Source: Chitinispirillales bacterium ANBcel5
Lineage (GTDB): Bacteria; Fibrobacterota; Chitinivibrionia; Chitinivibrionales; Chitinispirillaceae
Length of the DNA: 64,000 nucleotides
Direction of reading: 5' to 3'
Assembly (NCBI GenBank): GCA_029688955.1
Contig: JARUKZ010000011.1
Span: 62,001-126,000 of the forward strand
Shown piece by piece: positions 27,100 to 35,604 of this stretch. The notes beneath the pieces were generated by a model. The model did not search any database. It had not been told where the DNA came from and saw only the letters and a list, made by a program, of their open reading frames with translations. Position numbers and translations under genes: made by a program. Positions within the stretch are counted from its first letter, which is position 1; each line of letters begins with the position of its first letter.

Positions 27100-27991
27100 T
27101 CTTTCAGCTATCTCCTCTGATGAGGAAAAAAAAGAGTATCCCGGCAGATTTCCTAAATGGCTTAAGAGGCCTGTGGCATTTTCCGGAAAGCAAAACAGCG
27201 TCGAGCACCACCTAAAAAGTGCAGGTTTGCATACTGTGTGCTCTGAAGCTAAATGTCCAAACAGAAGCGAATGCTATAATAAGGGAACAGCAACATTTCT
27301 TATTATGGGCAATGTTTGCACCCGCAACTGTTCTTTTTGTTCTGTTAACCATGGCTCACCTCTCCCCCCCGATCCTTCTGAGGGCATGAGGGTTGCAGAG
27401 GCTGCAGCGAAAATGGGGCTTAAGCATGTAGTAATTACTTCTGTGACCAGAGACGATCTGGTGGATGGTGGAGCATCCTGCTTTGCGCAGGTGGTTCAAG
27501 CAATAAACTGTAAACTCCCAGGTGCGGTGGTCGAAATTCTTATCCCAGACTTTAAAGGAAATAAAGATTCTTTAACAACGGTTCTTCAGAGTTCCCCGGG
27601 TATTTTAAACCATAACATCGAAACTGTTCCTCGACTCTACGCCTCAATACGGCCTGAAGCTGACTACAATCGTTCCCTTGATCTTCTTAAGGCCGCATCA
27701 CAGATAAACCCTGATGTGAGAACAAAGTCTGGAATAATGGTAGGGCTTGGAGAAACTGAAGCTGAGGTAAGGGGAGTGTTAGAGGATCTTTTTGAAACTG
27801 GGTGCACAATTATCACAATCGGGCAGTACTTAAGGCCTTCAAAGCGGCAATTCCCGGTTCGGGAGTTTGTTTCACCAGATCAGTTTGCGGTGTATGAGCA
27901 AATTGGAAGGGAGATTGGTTTTAAGCAGGTTTTTGCCGGGCCCTATGTGCGTAGTTCCTACCGTGCAGAAGAGATTTGTAAGGGTTTCTAA
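27092..27991 (+). CDS. lipA: Lipoyl synthase
   Basis: 299 residues. Both iron-sulfur clusters are encoded: auxiliary C50-x4-C55-x5-C61 and radical-SAM C76-x3-C80-x2-C83. The final RSSYRAEE supplies the conserved serine ligand. LipA inserts two sulfurs into octanoyl groups on the lipoate-dependent enzymes. Having it coupled to rpoN by an 8-nt overlap is unusual; no lipB or lipoate-dependent dehydrogenase gene is nearby. Confidence 0.96.
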   Translation: MSDLSAISSDEEKKEYPGRFPKWLKRPVAFSGKQNSVEHHLKSAGLHTVCSEAKCPNRSECYNKGTATFLIMGNVCTRNCSFCSVNHGSPLPPDPSEGMRVAEAAAKMGLKHVVITSVTRDDLVDGGASCFAQVVQAINCKLPGAVVEILIPDFKGNKDSLTTVLQSSPGILNHNIETVPRLYASIRPEADYNRSLDLLKAASQINPDVRTKSGIMVGLGETEAEVRGVLEDLFETGCTIITIGQYLRPSKRQFPVREFVSPDQFAVYEQIGREIGFKQVFAGPYVRSSYRAEEICKGF

Positions 27992-28150
27992 GCCAAAAAT
28001 GGGGTGATTTTATACTTTAGGCTGATCAATTTAGTGCTAATTGAGGTCAGGTATATTAAGTGTCGTGGGAATTATATATTTTTAGGGATAGTGGAAGTTA
28101 AACAGAGCTGTTTGAGCGATTAAGTAGTGCAAAAATTTCTTTCAATATTG

Positions 28151-28190
28151 TACTATGTAGTATACGTAGTAATAAAGGGAATGTAGTAGT
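28151..28190. promoter_or_regulatory. Dyad/GTAGT-repeat cluster upstream of hpf
   Basis: In the 266-nt gene-free gap between lipA and hpf, 28151-28171 is an imperfect 21-bp palindrome (TACTATGTAG/TACGTAGTA), and GTAGT recurs at 28157, 28166 and 28183. It could be an operator for hpf; no sigma-54 type GG-N10-GC element was obvious to me here. Confidence 0.25.
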
Positions 28191-28257
28191 TTTCTCTCAT
28201 GCATTCTCAAAATAACTGGCTCGGTTTCACACTAAACTAAAAAGGAGTTGGTGATAT

Positions 28258-28596
28258 ATGGAGATTCAGATTACTTCACGTCACTCCAAAGCATCTCAGG
28301 CTCTTCAGGATACCATTACTTCTGAAATAGCTAAGTTGGAAAAATTTTCCGACAAAATTACCTCCTGCCATGTGATTTTAGACAGTGAACATGTGGACAG
28401 AACTGTTGAAATAACAATGAATTCAAGGGGACACCAGGTAGTTGGAGCTGCCCGTGCAGAAAATATTGGAAAAGCTATTGATTCTGCCATCGAGAAAGTA
28501 ACTCGCCAGCTTAAAAAGATAAACGAGAAGGTAAAAAATCACAAAGTAGATAAAAGTTTACTGGTTAGTAAAGAGACGGATGTTGAGGATATTTAA
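28258..28596 (+). CDS. hpf: Ribosome hibernation-promoting factor, short form
   Basis: 112 residues: the N-terminal S30AE/YfiA domain only (MEIQITSRHSKASQALQDTI, LDSEHVDRTVEITMNSRGHQVVGAARAENIGKAIDSAIEKVTRQLKK), without the dimerisation tail of long HPF. It binds the 30S decoding site in stationary phase; short forms need a partner such as RMF in enterics. AAAGGAG precedes the ATG. It follows rpoN-lipA, matching the frequent rpoN-hpf linkage, and is closed by a terminator-like hairpin. Confidence 0.92.
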   Translation: MEIQITSRHSKASQALQDTITSEIAKLEKFSDKITSCHVILDSEHVDRTVEITMNSRGHQVVGAARAENIGKAIDSAIEKVTRQLKKINEKVKNHKVDKSLLVSKETDVEDI

Positions 28597-28615
28597 AGGC
28601 TTATTATTTGAGGTT

Positions 28616-28650
28616 AGCCCTGTTTTAGAGGACAGGGCTTGACCTTTTAT
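28616..28650 (+). terminator. Rho-independent terminator-like hairpin after hpf
   Basis: AGCCCTGT (28616-28623) and ACAGGGCT (28632-28639) form a perfect 8-bp stem with an 8-nt loop, followed by a moderately T-rich run (TTGACCTTTTATTT). The T-tract is imperfect. Confidence 0.6.
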
Positions 28651-28688
28651 TTCTCAGGCATGTGTCAGCAGGTAGGGGAAGGTGTTAG

Positions 28689-29627
28689 GTGAGAAGAAGT
28701 AATGTTGATTTGGTTGTTGGTGCATCTATACTGCTGGCTATACTGATTTTGGTCTCTGGGGTGCTTTGGTTAAAGGAGTCTTCACTTTCACGCAGCATGG
28801 TAACGTATACTGCGCTTTTTGAAAATGTAGGGACACTTCAGGTGGGGGATCCGGTTCTGGTTAATGGTGTGAATAAGGGAGTAGTTACCAGAATAGATAT
28901 TCGGGGTACCGAGGTAGCGGTGGTTCTAAGTATAGATAGAGATATTACCCTCACAGATTCCACCTCCTTTGTGGTGCAAAACATTGGATTAATGGGTGAG
29001 AGGGGAGTAGGGGTTCAGCTTACCGGTAAGGGGGTTCCCCTGCAGCCAAACACAACTCAGGATACAGCTTTTGTACGAGGGCGTTTCGATTCCGGAATAG
29101 CTGAGGCGATGGGCATGCTTGGCACAGTGCTTGGTGAAGTTGAAACACTCACCGGAAACGTAACTGCTATAGTTGAAAACACTATCGGGGATACAGCATT
29201 TTCTGACTTCTACTATTCTATGATTACACGCCTTGACACAATTTCCCGTGTTACAGAGCGATTGTTGCGTACCAATGAGCCTCTCATAGAAGGAAGTATC
29301 AGAGACATAACCAAGCTGAGTGCTGATTTAAAAACCTTGGTTGAAAAAAACAGTGGCAATGTTGACCAGATTATCGAGGATGGGGCAGCTTTGAGTTCTC
29401 AGGCTCTGGAGGTTGTTTCCCGAGTGGATACATTATCGGTATCTATGAATAATATTGTAGGAAAGATTGAGCGTGGAGAAGGCGCTTTGGGGCAACTGAT
29501 TCAGGACGAGGAGTTATATCCTGAGCTTAAAAAAACGCTTACTGCAATAGATACGCTGGTAAATGAGATTCAAAATGATGCGCTACGTGTTAGGTTGCGT
29601 TTGGGCTTTGGCAGAAAAAGAAGATAG
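28689..29627 (+). CDS. mlaD: MlaD/MCE-family phospholipid transport protein
   Basis: 312 residues from GTG 28689 (AGGGGAAGG ahead). N-terminal membrane helix (VGASILLAILILVSGVLWL) and one MCE domain (VTYTALFENVGTLQVGDPVLVNGVNKGVVTRIDI, then IGLMGERGVGVQL). The C-terminal half (about 135-290) is a long helical, coiled-coil-like region, as in MCE proteins that build periplasmic tunnels. MlaD-type proteins move phospholipids between the membranes with MlaE/MlaF, which are not in this window, so it may be an orphan or work with subunits elsewhere. Confidence 0.85.
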   Translation: MRRSNVDLVVGASILLAILILVSGVLWLKESSLSRSMVTYTALFENVGTLQVGDPVLVNGVNKGVVTRIDIRGTEVAVVLSIDRDITLTDSTSFVVQNIGLMGERGVGVQLTGKGVPLQPNTTQDTAFVRGRFDSGIAEAMGMLGTVLGEVETLTGNVTAIVENTIGDTAFSDFYYSMITRLDTISRVTERLLRTNEPLIEGSIRDITKLSADLKTLVEKNSGNVDQIIEDGAALSSQALEVVSRVDTLSVSMNNIVGKIERGEGALGQLIQDEELYPELKKTLTAIDTLVNEIQNDALRVRLRLGFGRKRR

Positions 29628-29633
29628 GAGATT

Positions 29634-29900
29634 ATGACAGAGCGTACAGTTAAGGTTGTTAATTCATTGGGTATACACGCCAGACCTGCTTCACTTATTG
29701 TACAGACTGCAATGAAGCATAAATCATCTATTCAACTCATTAAGGATGAGGTGCCGGCAGATGCCAAAAGCATCATGAGCGTTATGATGCTGGCAGCCTC
29801 GGTTAATACTTCTGTAGTGATCAGGGCAGAGGGAGAAGATGAGAAAGAGGCCGTAGATTCTATTGCGGCACTTTTTGAAAAGAAGTTTAATGAAGAATGA
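29634..29900 (+). CDS. ptsH: HPr-family phosphocarrier protein
   Basis: 88 residues. The phosphorylated His15 lies in LGIHARPAS and Ser46 in AKSIMSVMMLAA. The Ser46 environment resembles HPr/NPr proteins regulated by HPr kinase. It accepts phosphate from EI and passes it to EIIA. Only 6 nt separate it from the MCE gene. Given the lpt-rpoN-hpf context it may act as NPr of a nitrogen-related PTS; no EI, EIIA or hprK is in the window. Confidence 0.93.
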   Translation: MTERTVKVVNSLGIHARPASLIVQTAMKHKSSIQLIKDEVPADAKSIMSVMMLAASVNTSVVIRAEGEDEKEAVDSIAALFEKKFNEE

Positions 29901-30040
29901 TTAAACCAGCTCTTTACTCTGAATTTTTTCCGCTAGCTAAAAACCCCCATACTCTACTCTTCAAACGCTCGAAAAGGGTGTATTTGCTTTAGCCCGATTG
30001 TATTTTCTTTTCCTGAAAACAAAAAAAGTAGGAGGAAGAA

Positions 30041-31342
30041 ATGGTGCAGAGGTTAAATATTGGTCTAATTGGGGCTGGAACAGTAGGTGGTGGAGTAATT
30101 AAAGTGCTTAATTCCCGTCAGGAGTATTTTAACCGAGAACTGGGGCTTTCGGTACATCTTGAGAGGGTTGTTGATAAGGATACTGAGCTTTTTTCAAAAT
30201 TGCCTGTAGGGGATGCTCAGTGTAGTACTGATATAGAAGATATACTTGGTGATGACACAATCCCCATAGTGGTGGAGCTGATCGGTGGGACTACTTTTGC
30301 AAAGAAGCTTGTTATAGATGCGCTTAACCGGGGTAAACACGTTGTTACTGCGAATAAGGCGTTGATTGCTGAACATGGGCCGGAAATATTCGAGACTGCA
30401 GCGAAAAACGGTGTTTCGGTCTATTTTGAGGCTGCTGTTGGTGGTGGCATGCCTGTTATAAAGGCAATCAGAGAGGGGTTGGTTGGAAATGATATTGTTT
30501 CCATCAAAACTATCATAAATGGGACCTGTAATTACATTTTGACCAGAATGACTCAAGATGGGCGTGCCTTCAATGATGTGCTTAAGGAGGCTCAGGTCAA
30601 GGGGTATGCTGAAGCTGATCCTACGCTTGATGTAGGCGGGGGGGATACAGCACATAAAGTCGCAATTATGGCCTCTTTAACTTCAAACGGCTATGTCCCT
30701 TATGAGAAGATATCCTGTGAAGGAATAACTGCTATTGCCAAGGAGGATATAGATTATGCAAATGAACTGGGGTATACGATAAAGCTTCTGGGGGTTATAA
30801 AAAAGAGTAGCGATGAAAGTGTAGATGTGCGTGTACATCCTGTGATGCTTAGTGATGACCATATTTTAGCATCGGTTTCCAATGAGTTTAACGCTGTGTT
30901 GCTTGAAGGTGATTCGGTGGGTGAGGTTCTTCTTTATGGAAAGGGTGCTGGTGAGTTGCCTACAGCCTCTGCTGTGGTAAGTGATATAATTGATGTGGCA
31001 AGAAATATGGTAAGTCAGGATCCGGTGCGAATTCCTACCGACCATTACAGTTCAAAAAGAGCGGTGCCGGTTACCTCAATGGATCAAATATCGGGACGTT
31101 ACTATATGCGCTTTAGTGTTGCAGATGTGCCTGGTGTGCTAGCTACTATAACCAAATTTCTGGGTGATGAAGGGATATCTATAGCCTCGGTTATTCAGCG
31201 GGAAATTGACTTGGAAGAGCGGGTGCCTGTGATTATTGTAACGCATCATGCTGCAGAGAAGGGGATAAGAACAGCTATTGAGCAGATAGAGAAGACTGAC
31301 TTTATACGTGCCCGCACTCAGGTTATCAGAATAGAGGACTGA
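30041..31342 (+). CDS. hom: Homoserine dehydrogenase (monofunctional, ACT domain)
   Basis: 433 residues. Rossmann NAD(P) loop LIGAGTVGGG (about 9-18), the ANKALIAEHG and GGGMPVIKAIREGL substrate segments, YAEADPTLDVGGGDTAHK, and a C-terminal ACT domain (about 350-433, RFSVADVPGVLATITKFLGDEGISI). It reduces aspartate semialdehyde to homoserine; the ACT domain suggests threonine feedback. AGGAGGAAG precedes the ATG. First gene of a threonine operon with thrC and a putative homoserine kinase. Confidence 0.96.
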   Translation: MVQRLNIGLIGAGTVGGGVIKVLNSRQEYFNRELGLSVHLERVVDKDTELFSKLPVGDAQCSTDIEDILGDDTIPIVVELIGGTTFAKKLVIDALNRGKHVVTANKALIAEHGPEIFETAAKNGVSVYFEAAVGGGMPVIKAIREGLVGNDIVSIKTIINGTCNYILTRMTQDGRAFNDVLKEAQVKGYAEADPTLDVGGGDTAHKVAIMASLTSNGYVPYEKISCEGITAIAKEDIDYANELGYTIKLLGVIKKSSDESVDVRVHPVMLSDDHILASVSNEFNAVLLEGDSVGEVLLYGKGAGELPTASAVVSDIIDVARNMVSQDPVRIPTDHYSSKRAVPVTSMDQISGRYYMRFSVADVPGVLATITKFLGDEGISIASVIQREIDLEERVPVIIVTHHAAEKGIRTAIEQIEKTDFIRARTQVIRIED

Positions 31343-31367
31343 GATAGGTAGATACAGGAAAGAAATT

Positions 31368-32846
31368 ATGAATTACGTAAGTACAAGGAATAATCATCCT
31401 GCAGTACAATCTTCACAGGCCATAAATCTTGGAATGGTTCCTTCGGGGGGGTTGTTTGTTCCTGAAACCATACCGCAACTTTCAATTAACGATTGTATCG
31501 GTAAGTCATATACTGCTACGGCTGAACAGGTTTTGGCTCCTTTACTGGATGACTTTTCTTCAAAAGAAATTAAGGATTGTGTCGCGCTGGCATATGATAA
31601 CAGTTTTGATGTGCCTGATGTAATTAATTTATCAAAAGTTTCTCCCGATAGCTGGGTACTGGAGCTTTGGCACGGTCCTACAGCGGCTTTTAAGGATGTA
31701 GCACTTCAAATTATGCCCCATTTCATGAGGTATTCAAAGCAGAAAAACTCTGAGCGCAGGCATACTCTTATAATGGTTGCTACAAGCGGTGATACCGGAA
31801 AAGCTGCATTGGAGGGGTTTAAAGATTGTGAGGGTATATCGATTGTGGTATTTTTCCCTCATGGTGGCGTAAGCGAAGTTCAGAAGCTTCAAATGCTGAC
31901 TACTTCTGGTAACAATACTTCTGTTATTGCAGTAGAGGGCAACTTTGATGATTGTCAAAGCTCGGTCAAAGAGCTTTTTTCTGATAAGCAACTTAGAGAA
32001 AAAGCTCAGAGAAAAGGGGTAGCCTTTTCATCAGCAAATTCTATAAACTGGGGACGTCTGTGTCCGCAAATAGTGTACTATGTAAAAGCTTACGCCTCTT
32101 TGGTTGAAAAGGGGGAAGTTGCCGTGGGTGAAAGCATAGACTTTTGTATCCCTACCGGAAACTTTGGTAATATACTTGCAGGCTATTATGCTCAGAAAAT
32201 GGGACTGCCGATTCGTAAGTTGATTTGTGCATCCAATAAAAATAACGTATTAACAGATTTCTTCAAAACAGGGCACTACGATCGAAATCGTCAGTTTCAC
32301 CGAACGATGTCTCCATCGATGGATATTCTTATCTCCTCTAACCTTGAGCGTTTTCTTTTTGAAATGACCGGGCATAATGCAGATAAGGTTTTAAAATGGT
32401 ATAATCAGCTTCAAGACCGGGGAGAGTTTAAAGTTGATGAAGAAACGTTTGAAACTATGAGAGCTGTTATCGAAGCTTCGTGGGTAGATGAGCCTGCTGT
32501 TTTGGAAACAATTGGTGAAGTCTATAAACAAAGCGGCTATGTTCTTGATACACATACTGCAGTAGCGTTTGCCGCTTCACGGAAGGTTAAAAAAGATGCT
32601 GTGCCTGTAATTATTGCTTCAACAGCAAGTCCTTTTAAATTTAGCGGTGATGTGCTTCAGGGCTTAAACAAGGGGGAAGCTGCTGAGGATGAGTTTGAAT
32701 CGGTTAGAAAACTTCATGAACTAAGTAAAATGAATATACACCGGGCGGTTGATGGATTGAAGGAAAAGAGAATCAATCACGGTTTGGTGATAAGTAAAGG
32801 TGAGATGGGAAAAGTTGTTGAAAAGATTGTTTCTGAAATAGTTTGA
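31368..32846 (+). CDS. thrC: Threonine synthase
   Basis: 492 residues, the long class found in E. coli and yeast (MNYVSTRNNHPAVQSSQAINLG opening). The PLP lysine is Lys109 in HGPTAAFKDVALQ; the phosphate-binding region includes VATSGDTGKAALEGF, and the PTGNFGNILAGYYAQKMG loop is intact. It converts O-phosphohomoserine to threonine. Lies 25 nt after hom; substrate supply needs a homoserine kinase, for which the next gene is the only local candidate. Confidence 0.95.
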   Translation: MNYVSTRNNHPAVQSSQAINLGMVPSGGLFVPETIPQLSINDCIGKSYTATAEQVLAPLLDDFSSKEIKDCVALAYDNSFDVPDVINLSKVSPDSWVLELWHGPTAAFKDVALQIMPHFMRYSKQKNSERRHTLIMVATSGDTGKAALEGFKDCEGISIVVFFPHGGVSEVQKLQMLTTSGNNTSVIAVEGNFDDCQSSVKELFSDKQLREKAQRKGVAFSSANSINWGRLCPQIVYYVKAYASLVEKGEVAVGESIDFCIPTGNFGNILAGYYAQKMGLPIRKLICASNKNNVLTDFFKTGHYDRNRQFHRTMSPSMDILISSNLERFLFEMTGHNADKVLKWYNQLQDRGEFKVDEETFETMRAVIEASWVDEPAVLETIGEVYKQSGYVLDTHTAVAFAASRKVKKDAVPVIIASTASPFKFSGDVLQGLNKGEAAEDEFESVRKLHELSKMNIHRAVDGLKEKRINHGLVISKGEMGKVVEKIVSEIV

Positions 32847-32870
32847 TCTCTCCTGTGGGGTAAAGGTGGT

Positions 32871-34070
32871 ATGATGAGCTCGAAATCAAAATATGCTATA
32901 CTTGTCGGTGATGGAATGGCAGACTTTCCCATAGCTGCACTGGATAATAAAACTCCACTTGAATGGGCCAGAACTCCTAATATGGATAAGGTGGTGGAAT
33001 CTGGGCGTACGGGACTTGCGGCAACCGTTCCAGAGGGGTTGCCTCCTGGAAGCGATGTCGCAAACATGTCCTTAATGGGGTATGACCCTCTTAAATATTA
33101 TTGCGGGCGTGCTCCTATTGAAGCTGCGAGTATGGGGGTGGAACTTGGAGAGGGCGATATTGCATTCAGGTGTAATCTGGTTACTTTAAGACAGGGTATA
33201 ATGGAGGATTACAGTGCCGGTCATATTGATAACGATGATGCCACTGAGCTTATTACTCTTTTGGAAAAAGAGCTTGGAAATAAAAATGTAAAATTTTATC
33301 CAGGGATAAGTTATCGTCACCTGGTAGTACTTAAAGGAATAAAGGCTGATCTAAACTGTACACCTCCACATGATATCAGCGGCCGTTTATTTGCCGATGC
33401 TCTTCCTCGGGGCCAAGGGAGTGAAGAGGTAAAGGGGTTAATGCAAAGGGCGAGTCAAATTCTATCAGATGCAGCTATAAATAAGAGGCGTAAAGAATCA
33501 GGTAAGCTTCCAGCTACCGATATATGGCTTTGGGGTCAGGGCCCTTCAATTAAACTGCCTGATTTAAAGGAGAGGTTTGGACTAAGTGGATCTGTTATTT
33601 CTGCTGTGGATCTGGTAAGAGGTCTTGGGAAACTTACTGGTCTTAACGTACGCATAGTTGAAGGTGCTACCGGATATCTGGGTACCAATTATGCAGGAAA
33701 AGTTTCTGCCGCCCGGGATGCTCTTATGAATGAAGACTTTGTGTATTTACATGTAGAAGCTCCCGATGAAACGTCTCATGAAGGGTCCTTGGAAAAGAAA
33801 ATTCTTGCTATTGAGGAGTTCGACCAATTTTTGGTTGGTGAGATGATAAAAATTCAGGAACAGATTAAAAATTTAAGGATTCTGGTAATGCCCGATCATG
33901 CTACACCTGTTTCTCTAAAAACTCACCACGCAGCCCCTGTTCCTTTTGGGGTTTCGGGAGCCGGGATAAAAAGAGACGCTGCTTTGGCCTATAACGAAAA
34001 AGCCGCATCGGGGTATGAGCCCATATCAGGTCCTTCACTGTTTGAAGCTTTTATCAAAGGAACACTTTAG
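32871..34070 (+). CDS. Alkaline-phosphatase-superfamily enzyme, archaeal-PGM type; proposed homoserine kinase
   Basis: 399 residues. The N-terminus KYAILVGDGMADFP and GSDVANMSLMGYDP (metal ligands and nucleophile Ser) and the C-terminal PDHATPVSLKTHHAAPVPF belong to the cofactor-independent phosphoglycerate mutase family of archaeal type (ApgM). One branch of this family is annotated as a proposed homoserine kinase (ThrB2-type), found in thr operons of bacteria that lack GHMP-type ThrB. The position straight after hom and thrC, with no thrB in the operon, favours that role. PGM activity remains the alternative. Confidence 0.8.
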   Translation: MMSSKSKYAILVGDGMADFPIAALDNKTPLEWARTPNMDKVVESGRTGLAATVPEGLPPGSDVANMSLMGYDPLKYYCGRAPIEAASMGVELGEGDIAFRCNLVTLRQGIMEDYSAGHIDNDDATELITLLEKELGNKNVKFYPGISYRHLVVLKGIKADLNCTPPHDISGRLFADALPRGQGSEEVKGLMQRASQILSDAAINKRRKESGKLPATDIWLWGQGPSIKLPDLKERFGLSGSVISAVDLVRGLGKLTGLNVRIVEGATGYLGTNYAGKVSAARDALMNEDFVYLHVEAPDETSHEGSLEKKILAIEEFDQFLVGEMIKIQEQIKNLRILVMPDHATPVSLKTHHAAPVPFGVSGAGIKRDAALAYNEKAASGYEPISGPSLFEAFIKGTL

Positions 34071-34074
34071 TGCT

Positions 34075-35520
34075 ATGATTTTGCGACTGCTGGAGAAGAT
34101 TTTTACATTCCTTTTTGATTGGTTAGCTATAAATGTAGCTTTATTTACCACTTTTTGGATTCGCTATTCTTCAGGGTTATTTTCAGTTGAATCACAGGAT
34201 GCCATAAATCCCTATTCTTATATCGAACCCAGTTTTATTCTTAGTGGTGCATGGTTGGTACTTTTTTTCCTCACGGGTCTTTACCGTGACTGGTATAAAG
34301 AATCCAGGGTGGATGAGTTCTTCGTTGTCGCTCGAACAATTTTCATGGGAATGTTTTTCCTTTTTCTTATCACCAGTGCTCCGCAAATAATGGAATTTGC
34401 ACGCACTGGAGATATTAATGCCTTTCTGACACCTACCAAATTTGCAACTCTGTTCACTTATGGCGGATGTATGCTTTTCTTTGCATCAATAAACCGTTTT
34501 GCGATGCATACATTTATTGCCTTTCTACACTCAAAAGGTATTGCAGTAAATAAGATATTAATTATCGGAGCTAATGATTCGGGAAAAAAACTACTAAAGG
34601 ATATAAACTCATTCCCCAAGCTTGGGTACAGGGTTGTAGGATTTGTGGACGATGATGGGAAAAAGTGCGGCTCAAGTTACGAAGGGTTACCGGTTTTGGG
34701 TACTTATTCCAAAATACCTCAAATCATAAAAAAAGAGGGCATAGATGGTATAATTATAAGTCATGTAAGTGCTTCTCCCAATGAGATTTCAAAAATCCTT
34801 GATTATTGTGGTGATATAAATGTGACGATTTACATGGTGCCATCACTTATGGATGTGATTACCGGGCATTTAAAAACTCATCAACTCTTTGGTGTTCCAC
34901 TGATGGTCTTACTTCAGGACCATATGCCAGGCTGGGAAGCACAGATTAAGCGTCTTATTGATATGCTGATCTCTCTTAGTGTATTGGTTATTGGTGCGCC
35001 TCTATGGAGTTTGCTTGCCATTATAATCCGTCTTACTTCTCCGGGGTCTCCTATATACAGTCAGACCAGGGTAGGGCAAAACGGTAAGAATTATACTATG
35101 TATAAATTCAGATCAATGTATATAGATGCCGAGAAGAGGTCGGGGCCGCAGTGGGCTTCGGAAAATGACCCAAGGATAACACCAGTGGGTCGCTTTATTC
35201 GTAAAACAAGACTTGATGAGATACCTCAATTTTTTAATGTTTTAAAAGGTGAGATGAGTCTTGTTGGGCCGCGTCCGGAAAGACCTGTTTTTGTAGAGCA
35301 GCTCAAAAGAGAAATCCCCTGGTATATCAGAAGAATAAAGATGAAACCAGGTATTACAGGTTGGGCTCAGGTAAAACATAAGTATGATGCATCCATTGAG
35401 GATGTAAAAGAGAAAGTAATTCATGATCTTTACTATTTTGAAAATATGTCACTGTCTCTAGACATCAAAATACTTCTCAGAACAATTTTAGTCGTTCTGA
35501 CCGGCAAGGGTGCACATTAA
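34075..35520 (+). CDS. Undecaprenyl-phosphate sugar-phosphotransferase (WbaP/CpsE family)
   Basis: 481 residues from ATG 34075, 4 nt after the previous stop. Four or five N-terminal membrane helices, a Rossmann-like middle domain (ILIIGANDSGKKLLKDINSFPKLGYRVVGFVDDDG, about 160-200), then one more helix and the bacterial sugar transferase catalytic domain (YTMYKFRSMY, TRLDEIPQFFNVLKGEMSLVGPRPERPVF, KPGITGWAQV). It attaches the first sugar phosphate to undecaprenyl phosphate for exopolysaccharide or O-antigen. The window also has Wzx, GT4 and SLBB genes that could serve the same glycan. Confidence 0.9.
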   Translation: MILRLLEKIFTFLFDWLAINVALFTTFWIRYSSGLFSVESQDAINPYSYIEPSFILSGAWLVLFFLTGLYRDWYKESRVDEFFVVARTIFMGMFFLFLITSAPQIMEFARTGDINAFLTPTKFATLFTYGGCMLFFASINRFAMHTFIAFLHSKGIAVNKILIIGANDSGKKLLKDINSFPKLGYRVVGFVDDDGKKCGSSYEGLPVLGTYSKIPQIIKKEGIDGIIISHVSASPNEISKILDYCGDINVTIYMVPSLMDVITGHLKTHQLFGVPLMVLLQDHMPGWEAQIKRLIDMLISLSVLVIGAPLWSLLAIIIRLTSPGSPIYSQTRVGQNGKNYTMYKFRSMYIDAEKRSGPQWASENDPRITPVGRFIRKTRLDEIPQFFNVLKGEMSLVGPRPERPVFVEQLKREIPWYIRRIKMKPGITGWAQVKHKYDASIEDVKEKVIHDLYYFENMSLSLDIKILLRTILVVLTGKGAH

Positions 35521-35604
35521 GCCCTTTCTTTCTTCAGGCACAGATTTTGTATCGTTCCCCAGATATATATACACCTTTCTATCTATAAATCACAGGAGAA
35601 CTAA

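Noticed and set aside
29901..30040. Possible tRNA or riboswitch before hom
   Set aside because: No cloverleaf and no recognisable T-box or threonine attenuator peptide could be found by eye.
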